Shown here one piece after another: positions 51,241 to 58,956 of a DNA stretch of 64,000 nt. A program made the position numbers and the translations under genes. The stretch is taken from contig NZ_BDBT01000034.1 in the NCBI RefSeq assembly GCF_001613125.1, positions 1 to 64,000 of the forward strand, given 5' to 3'. Source of the DNA: Nocardia shimofusensis NBRC 100134. GTDB lineage: Bacteria; Actinomycetota; Actinomycetes; Mycobacteriales; Mycobacteriaceae. Each line of letters starts with the position of its first letter. Within the stretch, counting starts at the first letter, position 1. The notes under the pieces are model-generated. The model did no database searches. It was not told the origin of the DNA and saw only the letters and a list, made by a program, of their open reading frames with translations.

Positions 51241-51327
51241 TCCACAGCGCGCCGGTGGCGCTTCGTGTCGGAGGCATGTGTTGTCATCTAGTCGACCGAT
51301 GAACCGATATTCCAGTCAGGAGGGCAC

Positions 51328-51534
51328 ATGCGCGCACCGGGTTGCGGGGGATGCGACACCGGGGTCGACCACTGTCACGGGACGCTGGTCGTGCATCAGG
51401 ACTGGTCGGCGGAGTGCACCGAGCCGGACTGCGTGGACCTCGACCGGGCTCGGCACACCTTCGTCGTCGACTGCGCCGATGTGGCGGGCGGATGCGCCTG
51501 CGCCGAGGAACGCGGACAGCGCCGCAGCGCATGA
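51328..51534 (+). CDS. small Cys-rich conserved protein
   Basis: A 68-residue protein with eight cysteines and two histidines: GCGGCDTGVDHCHGTLVVH, then ECTEPDC and a final DCADVAGGCACAE. The spacing suggests a zinc-binding or disulfide-rich mini-fold. I recall related short proteins in mycobacteria and other Actinobacteria, annotated only as hypothetical. ATG 51328 has AGGAGGG 5 nt upstream, so it is very likely translated. No partner is evident. Confidence 0.75.
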   Translation: MRAPGCGGCDTGVDHCHGTLVVHQDWSAECTEPDCVDLDRARHTFVVDCADVAGGCACAEERGQRRSA

Positions 51535-51623
51535 CGCGAAGGCCGCGTGACCTCTCGAACCGCGACACGCGCGGCCGAGCTCAGGCCACGGAACCGGGCG
51601 CGCACCGGCGACCGGCCCGTCAC

Positions 51624-51629
51624 TAGGCT
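51624..51629 (+). promoter_or_regulatory. -10 element TAGGCT, leaderless promoter
   Basis: TAGGCT lies exactly at -12 to -7 from GTG 51636. Confidence 0.6.
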
Positions 51630-51635
51630 GGCCGG

Positions 51636-52283
51636 GTGAACTACGACCACGTGCTGTTGCCCTCCGGTGTCGCGCGCACCTCGTCCGAGGTGGACGACTA
51701 CCTGACAGCGCAACAGGGTCTGCCGCAGACGGAGGCGGTCGCCGCCATGGCCGCGGTGATCGAGGAGCGCAATGCCGCGCTGCCGGAGGAGGACTCCTTC
51801 CTGGCCGACGATGCCGAAGTTGGCGGTAAGGCGACCGGGTCGGTGCTGCACGTGGCCTGCCCCTACGACGCCATCGGGCACGTGCGCGCTCTGCTGTTCG
51901 AGGTCGGCACGCCGCGCGGTTACGCCCTCTACGATCCGCAACTGGCCTGGCTGATCGACCCCGCCGACCGCGCGGAAGTCACCGTCACCCACGGCGGGGC
52001 GGGCGAATTCCCTTATCTGACAGAGACTCTCGTCCACCAGTGGGTGCCCGAGCTCGCCGGGACCGGCCCGTATCTCATCGCCGAGCGGGCTCCGCAGCAC
52101 TACATCCAGACCTTCCGCACCGCTCCGGGCGAATTCGCCGTCGAGTACCGCGACGGCGGACCGGACCGGCACTACGCCCTCACCCTGACCGAGCCACGCG
52201 ACGTCGCCGCGATCATCTGGGCCTGGGCCCGCGGAGATCAGGCGAGCGTGCAGGCACGGACCTGGGAGCGAGTCGACTTCTGA
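51636..52283 (+). CDS. hypothetical protein, mixed alpha/beta
   Basis: A 215-residue soluble acidic protein I do not recognise. It starts MNYDHVLLPSGVARTSSEVD and has a middle part (HVRALLFEVGTPRGYALYDPQ) and a C-terminal half that ends AAIIWAWARGDQASVQARTW. Some of this resembles immunity-type or SMI1-like proteins of Actinobacteria but not clearly. There is no signal peptide or membrane helix. The GTG start follows a TAGGCT hexamer at the leaderless spacing. It converges with recR. Confidence 0.75.
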   Translation: MNYDHVLLPSGVARTSSEVDDYLTAQQGLPQTEAVAAMAAVIEERNAALPEEDSFLADDAEVGGKATGSVLHVACPYDAIGHVRALLFEVGTPRGYALYDPQLAWLIDPADRAEVTVTHGGAGEFPYLTETLVHQWVPELAGTGPYLIAERAPQHYIQTFRTAPGEFAVEYRDGGPDRHYALTLTEPRDVAAIIWAWARGDQASVQARTWERVDF

Positions 52284-52343
52284 TCGCGCCGGTCGCCGTC
52301 GCCGGGCACTGCCGGGGGCACAGGCGAGGCGAGCAAGGCGCGC

Positions 52344-52952
52344 TCAGAGCGCGCGCCGCCCGGACAACGCCCGCCCCAGCGTCAGTTCGTCGGCGAATTC
52401 CAGATCCCCGCCCATCGGCAGCCCCGACGCCAGGCGGGTGACCGACAGCCCGGGGAAATCGCGCAGCATCCGCACGAGATAGGTGGCGGTCGCCTCGCCC
52501 TCGGTGTTCGGGTCGGTGGCGATGATGACCTCGGAGACGTCCACGCCGTCTTCCTGATTGCCGATACGTGTCAGCAGTTCCCTGATCCGCAATTGGTCGG
52601 GGCCGATGCCGCTGAGCGGGTCGAGCGCGCCGCCGAGCACGTGGTAGCGCCCACGGAACTCCCTGGTCCGCTCGATCGCCTGCACGTCCTTGGGTTCTTC
52701 GACCACGCAGATCATCGTGCGGTCCCGGCGCGGGTCGGCGCACAGCCTGCACAGTTCTCCGTCGGCGACGGTGCCGCACACCGCGCAGAAGCGCACCCCG
52801 TCGCGCACCTTCTGCAGCGCGGCCTGCAACCGGTCGATCTCCGGCGGCTCGACCTGCAGCAGGTGGAAGGCGATGCGTTGCGCGCTCTTGGGACCGACGC
52901 CGGGCAGTTTGCCCAGTTCGTCGATCAGATCCTGTACCGGCCCCTCGTACAA
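52344..52952 (-). CDS. recR: recombination mediator RecR
   Basis: A 202-residue RecR. An HhH motif lies in LGKLPGVGPKSAQRIAFHLL, the zinc finger has Cys56, 59, 68 and 71 (CAVC...CRLC), and the Toprim domain has VVEEPKDV and IIATDPNTEGEATA. It helps RecF/RecO load RecA at gaps. The start is the rare TTG at 52952, with GAGGAC about 9 nt upstream. It follows ybaB by 15 nt on the minus strand, the standard order ybaB-recR (Rv3716c-Rv3715c). Confidence 0.97.
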   Translation of the reverse strand: MYEGPVQDLIDELGKLPGVGPKSAQRIAFHLLQVEPPEIDRLQAALQKVRDGVRFCAVCGTVADGELCRLCADPRRDRTMICVVEEPKDVQAIERTREFRGRYHVLGGALDPLSGIGPDQLRIRELLTRIGNQEDGVDVSEVIIATDPNTEGEATATYLVRMLRDFPGLSVTRLASGLPMGGDLEFADELTLGRALSGRRAL

Positions 52953-52967
52953 CCGACGTGTCCTCGA

Positions 52968-53300
52968 TCAGAAACCGGGCAGGCCGGGCAGCGAGCCGCC
53001 ACCCGCCAGCGGTCCCAGACGCTCGGCGGCCAGTTGCTGGGCGCGAGCGGAGGCGTCGTTGACCGCGCCGATGATCAGATCCTGCAGACCCTCCACATCG
53101 TCGGGGTCGACGACCTTCGGGTCGATGGTCAGCGCGACGACCTCGCCGCTGGCCTTGAGTGTGACGGTGACCAGCCCGTTGCCCGCCTGGCCGGTCACTT
53201 CGGCGGCCGCGATCTCGGCCTGCGCCTGCATCACCGCTTCCTGCATCTGCTGTGCCTGGGCGAGTAACTGCTGCATGTCGAATTGGCCACCGGGCTGCAC
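52968..53300 (-). CDS. YbaB/EbfC-family nucleoid-associated protein
   Basis: A 110-residue YbaB/EbfC protein, with a coiled N-terminal helix MQQLLAQAQQMQEAVMQAQA, the central VTVTLKASGEVVALTIDPKVV and a C-terminal helix. It dimerises as a tweezer around DNA. GTG 53300 has GAGGACA 5 nt upstream. It is cotranscribed with recR. The C-terminal Gly/Leu/Pro tail is typical in Actinobacteria. Confidence 0.95.
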   Translation of the reverse strand: MQPGGQFDMQQLLAQAQQMQEAVMQAQAEIAAAEVTGQAGNGLVTVTLKASGEVVALTIDPKVVDPDDVEGLQDLIIGAVNDASARAQQLAAERLGPLAGGGSLPGLPGF

Positions 53301-53464
53301 GGCATGTCCTCTCTGGCAGGGGTGTCGAGGTTTCGGGGTTCGTCGATGTTCAGCCTAGTCGCCGCGGCCTTGCGGTCGCGGCGGGCCGTGGGGGTTTGGA
53401 CTCGCGTCTGCGGGGAAGCCGGAGCGAGAACTGGATTGGCTACAGGTTTGGATCAGCGACAGGC

Positions 53465-54187
53465 ATGACACGAGTTCTTTCTTCACAGCACAGAGACATC
53501 ACTACCGGGGACATCACTACCGGGGACATCACTACCGGGGACATCACTACCGGGGACATCACTACCGGGGACATCACTACCGGGGACATCACTACCGGGG
53601 ACATCACTACCGGGGGTACCAGGGCCGGGGGCACCAGGACCGGGCTGCGCAGCGGCGCACTCGCACTGGCGGCGGGCGCGCTCCTGTTCGGCGGCGCCGT
53701 GAGCGCAGGCGCCCAACCGGCGTCCGTCGACTTCGGCGGCGGCTGCGTGCTCGATCCCACCGACAAGGTCGCCACCCTGGCTTCGCTGCGCACCCGGTGT
53801 ACGCCGGAGCAGCAGGCCGCGATCTACTCGGCCGCGGACCCGGGCGCGGCGCCGTCGGGATACACCAGGGGCCGGGTCATCCGGCCGGGGTACGGCAGCG
53901 ATCTGGCGCCGATGGTGTGGACCGGTAAGACGTTCGCCACCGGCCCGGACGGCGGAAGCCTCACCAACCGGCTGGCCGACGGCACCGACGCCTGGCCCGC
54001 CGAGATCTATCGCGCACCCTCGATCGCCGACGGCGACCCGACCTGGGTTCTGAACTACGCCCCCTCCCCCACGCCACAGGTCTACGACGAGATCAGAGAG
54101 GTCGTCCCCGGCGTCTGGCTCGGCTATTCGTGGTGGCGCGAGGCGGGTACGGACACCTTGCTGCTGGCCTTCGCGCTCGCGAACTGA
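53465..54187 (+). CDS. secreted protein preceded by eight DITTG repeats
   Basis: A 240-residue protein. After MTRVLSSQHR come eight perfect DITTG units (residues 11-50), then a Gly/Thr/Arg linker, and only then a signal-peptide-like segment (GALALAAGALLFGGAVSAGAQ) with cleavage near AGA-QP. The mature ~155-residue domain contains two cysteines, and Trp-rich strands (MVWTGKTFATG, VWLGYSWWREAG), and is not a family I know. No start codon lies between the repeats and the signal, so the repeats are in the coding frame if ATG 53465 is used; the ribosome binding site is weak. Confidence 0.7.
   Translation: MTRVLSSQHRDITTGDITTGDITTGDITTGDITTGDITTGDITTGDITTGGTRAGGTRTGLRSGALALAAGALLFGGAVSAGAQPASVDFGGGCVLDPTDKVATLASLRTRCTPEQQAAIYSAADPGAAPSGYTRGRVIRPGYGSDLAPMVWTGKTFATGPDGGSLTNRLADGTDAWPAEIYRAPSIADGDPTWVLNYAPSPTPQVYDEIREVVPGVWLGYSWWREAGTDTLLLAFALAN
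53495..53614 (+). repeat. perfect 15-bp minisatellite, eight copies
   Basis: GACATCACTACCGGG is repeated eight times without a mismatch over 120 bp. The unit length is a multiple of three, so copy-number change would not shift the frame. Confidence 0.97.
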
Positions 54188-54198
54188 CCGGATCCGGC

Positions 54199-54229
54199 TT
54201 GACTCTCCCCGTGCTGGAGAGTGTTTGCT
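54199..54229 (+). promoter_or_regulatory. MerR-type promoter with 19-bp spacer
   Basis: TTGACT (54199-54204) and TTTGCT (54224-54229) are 19 nt apart. The dyad ACTCTCC-N7-GGAGAGT (54202-54222) fills the spacer, as for MerR-family operators. TTTGCT sits at -12 to -7 from ATG 54236. Confidence 0.65.
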
Positions 54230-54235
54230 GTCCCC

Positions 54236-55045
54236 ATGACCGCGACCGTCGCCATCGGGGAGTTCGCCCGTCTTTCGCATCTGAGCGTCAAAACGCTGCG
54301 GTACTACCACGACATCGGCCTGCTCGCCCCCGCCGAGATCGACCCGAGGTCCGGCTATCGCCGCTACCGCACCGACCAGGTCGAGCAGGCGCTGCTGATC
54401 CGCAGGCTGCGCTTGCTGGACATGCCGCTGCCCGAGATCGAGGACGTGCTGACGGCCCCCGGTATCGCCGCTCGCGACGCCGCCCTGCGCGCGCACCTGG
54501 AACGCATGGAGGAACAGCTACAGCGCACCAGGACCGTGGTGGCCTCGCTGCGCGCCCTGCTCACCCCGGCTTCGCCGCTGGACATCGAATACCGCGCCCT
54601 GCCGTCGACACGGGTGCTGGCCGTGCGCGAGGTCGTCGCCAAGCCCGATATCGACCGATGGTGCGCGGCGGCCTACCCCCGTATCTACGCGGCGATCGCC
54701 CGGTCGGGATCCGCGCCGGCCGGTCCGGCGGGCGCGACCTACCCGCTGGACTACTTCGCCGACGACGCGGCCGAAGTACTCGCCTATGTTCCGGTGCCCC
54801 GCGGCGAGGCGATACCCGCCGCCGCCGGACTCGAGCTGGTGGAGCTACCCGCCCACCGAGCCGCGATCGCCCTGCACCGCGGCTCCTTCGACGAGATCGA
54901 CCGCACCTACGGCGCGCTGGGAACCCATGTCGCCGAACATGATCGCGCACTGTCCGAGCCCGTGCGCGAGATCTATCTCGCCGGCCCCGGCGACACCGCC
55001 GATCCGGCCGACTACCGCACCGAGATCTGCTGGCCCGTCCTCTGA
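54236..55045 (+). CDS. MerR-family regulator with GyrI-like effector domain
   Basis: A 269-residue activator. The MerR winged HTH is TVAIGEFARLSHLSVKTLRY with DPRSGYRRY; a dimer coiled coil follows (about residues 80-115). The C-terminal half resembles a GyrI/BmrR-like multidrug-binding domain (YRALPSTRVLAVREVV, then GLELVELPAHRAAIALHRG). It likely senses a hydrophobic drug or metabolite and activates its own promoter and the VOC gene downstream. ATG 54236 fits the promoter exactly as a leaderless start; an ATG five codons upstream would be inside the promoter. Confidence 0.9.
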   Translation: MTATVAIGEFARLSHLSVKTLRYYHDIGLLAPAEIDPRSGYRRYRTDQVEQALLIRRLRLLDMPLPEIEDVLTAPGIAARDAALRAHLERMEEQLQRTRTVVASLRALLTPASPLDIEYRALPSTRVLAVREVVAKPDIDRWCAAAYPRIYAAIARSGSAPAGPAGATYPLDYFADDAAEVLAYVPVPRGEAIPAAAGLELVELPAHRAAIALHRGSFDEIDRTYGALGTHVAEHDRALSEPVREIYLAGPGDTADPADYRTEICWPVL

Positions 55046-55149
55046 GCGACACCCCTGTCTCGACGGCATCGGTATCTCTACGCCAGCTCTATCGTGACGA
55101 CATCCCCATCTCGACGCCCCCCATCTCGACGACACCCGAGGAGAACGAC

Positions 55150-55503
55150 ATGTCCCTGTCCATCGCCGCAGTCACCTTCGACTGCATCGACGCCGCCGCC
55201 CAAGCCCGCTTCTGGAGCGAACTGCTCGGTCGCGCCGTCGATCCCGACGCCAGCGAGTTCTTCGCCTCCATCGGCCGCACCTCCGGCGAGGAGCCTGTCC
55301 TGATGTTTCTGAAGGTCGGCGAGCGCAACCCCGGTAAGAACGTGGTCCATCTGGATCTGCACACCGCCGACCGGCAGGCCGAGGTCGACCGGGCGATCAC
55401 CCTCGGCGCCGAACATCGGGGCGACTTCGACGAATACGGCATCGTGTGGACCACGCTGGCCGACCCCGAGGGCAACCTCTTCGACATCGCCACCGAAGCC
55501 TGA
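55150..55503 (+). CDS. VOC-superfamily (glyoxalase-like) protein
   Basis: A 117-residue VOC-fold protein with two beta-alpha-beta-beta-beta units: VTFDCIDAAAQARFWSELLG at the start and HLDLHTADRQAEVDRAI later, ending TLADPEGNLFDIATE. Relatives sequester or modify toxic compounds or act as antibiotic-binding proteins. GAGGAGAA precedes the ATG by about 5 nt. It lies 104 nt after the MerR gene and is its probable target. Confidence 0.85.
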   Translation: MSLSIAAVTFDCIDAAAQARFWSELLGRAVDPDASEFFASIGRTSGEEPVLMFLKVGERNPGKNVVHLDLHTADRQAEVDRAITLGAEHRGDFDEYGIVWTTLADPEGNLFDIATEA

Positions 55504-55532
55504 CCCGCTCCGCACCCGGCTGTCCGGGCGTC

Positions 55533-55559
55533 CGGCCGCGCGCATCCGGCGCGCGGCCG
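55533..55559. terminator. terminator between VOC and SRPBCC genes
   Basis: A perfect 11-bp stem (55533-55543 with 55549-55559) and a 5-nt loop lie between convergent genes. Confidence 0.7.
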
Positions 55560-55571
55560 ACCGAGCGCGGC

Positions 55572-56006
55572 TCAGGCCAGTTCGCGCTGCAGGTTCCCGA
55601 GCACCTCGGCCTGGATCTTCTTCAGGCCGAGCGGGGCGAAGATGCCCTCGAAGATGCCCTTGACGCCGCCGGCGCCCTGCCAGGTGGTGGTCAGGGTGAT
55701 CTTCGAGCCCGTGTCTTCCGGGGCGACGGTCCAGGTGGTGACGAGCGAGGAGTTGGCGTCGGTCTCGGTGACCATGCTGCCCGCGACCGAGACGGTGGCC
55801 CGCACATCGCGCTGACGGGTCTCGGTGGCCTGCAGGATCCATTCGGCGACCGTGCCTTCGCCCCGGCCGCCCTCGACCACCTTGTAGTCCCGGTAGTGCG
55901 CGGAGAGAATGCGCGGGCGCACCGTCACGTAGTCCGCCACGGCGTCGAGCGCGCGCTTCGGATCGGCCGCAACGGTGATCGAACTGCTGGCGCTGACCTG
56001 TCCCAC
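55572..56006 (-). CDS. SRPBCC-family protein (Rv3718c-like)
   Basis: A 144-residue START-like ligand-binding protein: SITVAADPKRALDAVADY, central VAEWILQATETRQRDVRATV and the C-terminal helix IFAPLGLKKIQAEVLGNLQREL. It matches Rv3718c in position and length (147 residues there). GTG 56006 has AAGGAG 7 nt upstream; the open frame to 56069 is not supported. It is divergent from the FAD-oxidase / methyltransferase pair and may bind a lipid used by them. Confidence 0.85.
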   Translation of the reverse strand: MGQVSASSSITVAADPKRALDAVADYVTVRPRILSAHYRDYKVVEGGRGEGTVAEWILQATETRQRDVRATVSVAGSMVTETDANSSLVTTWTVAPEDTGSKITLTTTWQGAGGVKGIFEGIFAPLGLKKIQAEVLGNLQRELA

Positions 56007-56167
56007 TGTGAACTCCTTGTCCGGGTTGTCGATCGACTGTCCCAATCCTGCCCTGCGCCGGCGGGGCATCGCCGCGCACCCTCGGTATTCCCCGCACTCT
56101 CGGTATCACCCCTTGCGATTTACAAGGACATCACACGTATTCAGTGGCCGACCCGACCCGCGAGTAC

Positions 56168-56173
56168 TAGCGT
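56168..56173 (+). promoter_or_regulatory. -10 element TAGCGT, leaderless promoter of the FAD oxidoreductase
   Basis: TAGCGT lies at -13 to -8 from GTG 56181; no true ribosome binding site is present. Confidence 0.55.
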
Positions 56174-56180
56174 CGGGGGG

Positions 56181-57632
56181 GTGGCAGTGAGTCTGGGCAA
56201 GGCCGGTCACACCCCGGCCGCACGCGAATCAGGGTTCGCCGCGCATCGAGCGGGCGTCGACCGTCTTCTTGCGAGTTACCGCGCCATCCCCCCTGGTGGG
56301 ACCGTCCGGCTGGCGAAGAAGACCTCGAACCTGTTCCGGGCCAGAGCAGCCAACCCCGCCCCCGGATTGGACGTGTCGGGCCTGACCCGCGTCATCGCCG
56401 TCGACCCCGAAGCGCGCACCGCCGACGTCGCGGGCATGACCACCTACGAGGATCTGGTCGCGGCCACCCTGCCCTACGGTCTGGCCCCGCTGGTGGTGCC
56501 GCAACTCAAGACCATCACCCTCGGCGGCGCCGTCACCGGCCTCGGCATCGAGTCCACCTCCTTCCGCAACGGCCTGCCGCACGAGTCGGTGCTGGAGATG
56601 GACGTGCTGACCGGGGCGGGTGAAATCCTCACCGCCACACCCGACGGCGAGTACGCCGACCTGTTCCGCGGTTTTCCGAACTCCTACGGCACGCTCGGTT
56701 ACACGGTCCGGCTGAAGATCGAACTGGAACCGGTGCTGCCCTACGTCGCGCTGCGGCACGTGCGCTTCCACGATCTGCGCGAGCTGGAGACCACGCTGGC
56801 CGCCATCGTCGACGAGCGGAGCTATGACGGCGAACGGGTCGACTACCTCGACGGCGTGGTGTTCACCGCCGACGAGGGCTACCTGACCCTCGGCAGGCAG
56901 ACCGACGAGCCGGGCCCGGTCTCCGACTACACCGGGATGGACATCTACTACCGCTCCATCCAGCACGATTCGGCCACCCCGAAGCCCGACCGGCTGACCA
57001 TCCACGACTACCTGTGGCGCTGGGACACCGACTGGTTCTGGTGCTCACGCGCTTTCGGCGCGCAGAACCCCCGCATCCGCCGGTTCTGGCCGAAACGCTA
57101 CCGGCGCAGCAGTTTCTACTGGAAGCTGGTCGCGCTGGATCACAAGTACAAGATCGGCGACAAGATCGAGGCCCGCAAGGGCAATCCGCCGCGCGAGCGG
57201 GTCGTGCAGGACATCGAGGTGCCGGTCGAGCGGACCGCCGATTTCGTCGAGTGGTTCCTGCGCGAGATCCCGATCGAGCCGATCTGGTTGTGCCCGTTGC
57301 GATTGCGCGAGCACGGGCCCGCGGTGCGCGGTGTCGGCGGAACGCGGGGCTGGCCGCTGTATCCGCTCGAGCGCGAACGCACCTATGTGAACGTCGGATT
57401 CTGGTCGGCCGTGCCGACCGTCCCCGGGCAACCGGAGGGCGCGGCCAACCGCGCGATCGAACAGACCGTGACCGAGTTCGACGGCCACAAATCGCTGTAC
57501 TCGGATTCCTATTACCGCGAGGACGAGTTCGCGGAGCTGTACGGCGGGCAGATCTACACCGATCTCAAGAAACGCTACGACCCGGACCAGCGTCTGCTGG
57601 ACTTGTATTCGAAGGCGGTGCAACGCAGATGA
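56181..57632 (+). CDS. FAD-binding oxidoreductase (DHCR24/Rv3719-like)
   Basis: A 483-residue PCMH-type flavoprotein. The FAD domain reads VIAVDPEARTADVAGMTTYEDLV and LKTITLGGAVTGLGIESTSF; the substrate domain and a C-terminal ELYGGQIYTDLKKRYDP follow. It is paired with a cyclopropane-synthase-like methyltransferase, the pairing known from tuberculostearic-acid synthesis, in which the methyltransferase makes a 10-methylene fatty acid and the flavoprotein reduces it. Position matches Rv3719. The stop overlaps the next start (ATGA). Confidence 0.88.
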   Translation: MAVSLGKAGHTPAARESGFAAHRAGVDRLLASYRAIPPGGTVRLAKKTSNLFRARAANPAPGLDVSGLTRVIAVDPEARTADVAGMTTYEDLVAATLPYGLAPLVVPQLKTITLGGAVTGLGIESTSFRNGLPHESVLEMDVLTGAGEILTATPDGEYADLFRGFPNSYGTLGYTVRLKIELEPVLPYVALRHVRFHDLRELETTLAAIVDERSYDGERVDYLDGVVFTADEGYLTLGRQTDEPGPVSDYTGMDIYYRSIQHDSATPKPDRLTIHDYLWRWDTDWFWCSRAFGAQNPRIRRFWPKRYRRSSFYWKLVALDHKYKIGDKIEARKGNPPRERVVQDIEVPVERTADFVEWFLREIPIEPIWLCPLRLREHGPAVRGVGGTRGWPLYPLERERTYVNVGFWSAVPTVPGQPEGAANRAIEQTVTEFDGHKSLYSDSYYREDEFAELYGGQIYTDLKKRYDPDQRLLDLYSKAVQRR

Positions 57633-58945
57633 CGACATTCAAGGACCGCTCCGACGTCTTCGCCGATCTCGGAACCAAACTGACCATCGCCGAAGTCTTC
57701 GACACCCTCATCGAGGGCACGAGCCCGATCCGGCTGACCGCCTACGACGGCAGCGCGACGGGCCCGGAGGAATCTCCGTACACCCTGCACATCGCTTCCC
57801 CGCGCGGCATCAACTACCTGGCCACCGCGCCGGGCGATCTCGGCATGGCGCGCGCCTACGTCTCCGGCGACCTGACCGTCACGGGCGTACACCCCGGTGA
57901 TCCCTATGACGTGCTGAAGGCATTGCAGGGCTTGCGGTTCCGGCGCCCCTCCGCGCTGGCACTGGTGACCGTAGCCAGGTCGCTGGGCTGGGAGAGACTC
58001 AAGCCGATCGCGCCGCCACCGCAGGAGACACTCCCGCGCTGGCGGCGTATCGCTTTGGAGGGCCTGCGCCACACCAGGGCCCGCGACGCCGAGGCGATCC
58101 ATCACCACTACGACGTGTCCAACGAGTTCTACGAATACGTCCTCGGCCCGTCGATGACCTACACCTGTGCCACCTACGGCGAACCGGACTGGACGCTGGA
58201 ACAGGCCCAGGAGAACAAGTACCGCCTGGTGTTCGAGAAGCTGAAGCTGAAAGCGGGCGACCGGCTACTCGACATCGGCTGCGGCTGGGGCGGCATGGTG
58301 CGCTACGCGGCCGCGCGCGGCGTGCGGGTCATCGGCGCGACCCTCTCCGCGGAACAGGCGGCCTGGGCGTGCGAGAAGATCGAGGAAGACGGCCTGAGCG
58401 AGCTGGCCGAGGTGCGCCACTGCGACTACCGCGACGTGCCGGAGACCGCTTTCGACGCGGTGTCCTCGATCGGTCTGACCGAGCACATCGGCGTGCAGAA
58501 CTACCCGTTCTACTTCGGCTACATCCGCGACAAGCTGCGCGACGGCGGCATCTTCCTCAACCACTGCATCACCCGGCCGGACAACACCCGCACCACCAGG
58601 GCGGGCGATTTCATCGACCGCTACGTCTTCCCCGACGGTGAGCTGATCGGTTCCGGGCGCATCATCTCCGAGATCCAGAACGTGGGCCTCGAGGTGCTGC
58701 ACGAGGAGAACCTGCGCGAGCACTACGCGCTGACGCTGCACGAATGGTGCAAGAACCTGGTCGAGAACTGGGATGCCTGCGTCGCCGATGTCGGTGAGGG
58801 CACGGCGAAGGTGTGGGGTCTGTACATGGCCGGATCGCGGCTGGGCTTCCAGCGCAATGTGGTGCAGCTGCACCAGGTGCTCGGCGTCAAGCTGCCCGCG
58901 GACGGCAGCTGGACGGTTCCGCTGCGCCCCTGGTGGCAACCCTGA
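57629..58945 (+). CDS. cyclopropane-fatty-acyl-phospholipid-synthase family methyltransferase (Rv3720-like)
   Basis: A 438-residue SAM-dependent fatty-acid methyltransferase of the CFA family. The SAM motif is LLDIGCGWGGM (about residues 213-223), preceded by AIHHHYDVSNEFYEYVLGPS and followed by EHIGVQNYPFYF, where the conserved Glu/His sit. It adds a methyl or methylene group to the double bond of phospholipid-bound acyl chains. Together with the upstream flavoprotein it may make 10-methyl branched fatty acids. ATG 57629 overlaps the previous stop by 4 nt. It converges with the PknK-like gene. Confidence 0.93.
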   Translation: MTTFKDRSDVFADLGTKLTIAEVFDTLIEGTSPIRLTAYDGSATGPEESPYTLHIASPRGINYLATAPGDLGMARAYVSGDLTVTGVHPGDPYDVLKALQGLRFRRPSALALVTVARSLGWERLKPIAPPPQETLPRWRRIALEGLRHTRARDAEAIHHHYDVSNEFYEYVLGPSMTYTCATYGEPDWTLEQAQENKYRLVFEKLKLKAGDRLLDIGCGWGGMVRYAAARGVRVIGATLSAEQAAWACEKIEEDGLSELAEVRHCDYRDVPETAFDAVSSIGLTEHIGVQNYPFYFGYIRDKLRDGGIFLNHCITRPDNTRTTRAGDFIDRYVFPDGELIGSGRIISEIQNVGLEVLHEENLREHYALTLHEWCKNLVENWDACVADVGEGTAKVWGLYMAGSRLGFQRNVVQLHQVLGVKLPADGSWTVPLRPWWQP

Positions 58946-58956
58946 GCCGACACGGA

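Noticed and set aside
53495..53614. Short tandem repeats as a CRISPR array
   Set aside because: The 15-bp units abut each other with no spacers and are translated in frame; they are a minisatellite.
53440..53793. Minus-strand frame with PVVMS repeats
   Set aside because: It is the reverse-strand reading of the DITTG minisatellite and lacks start signals.
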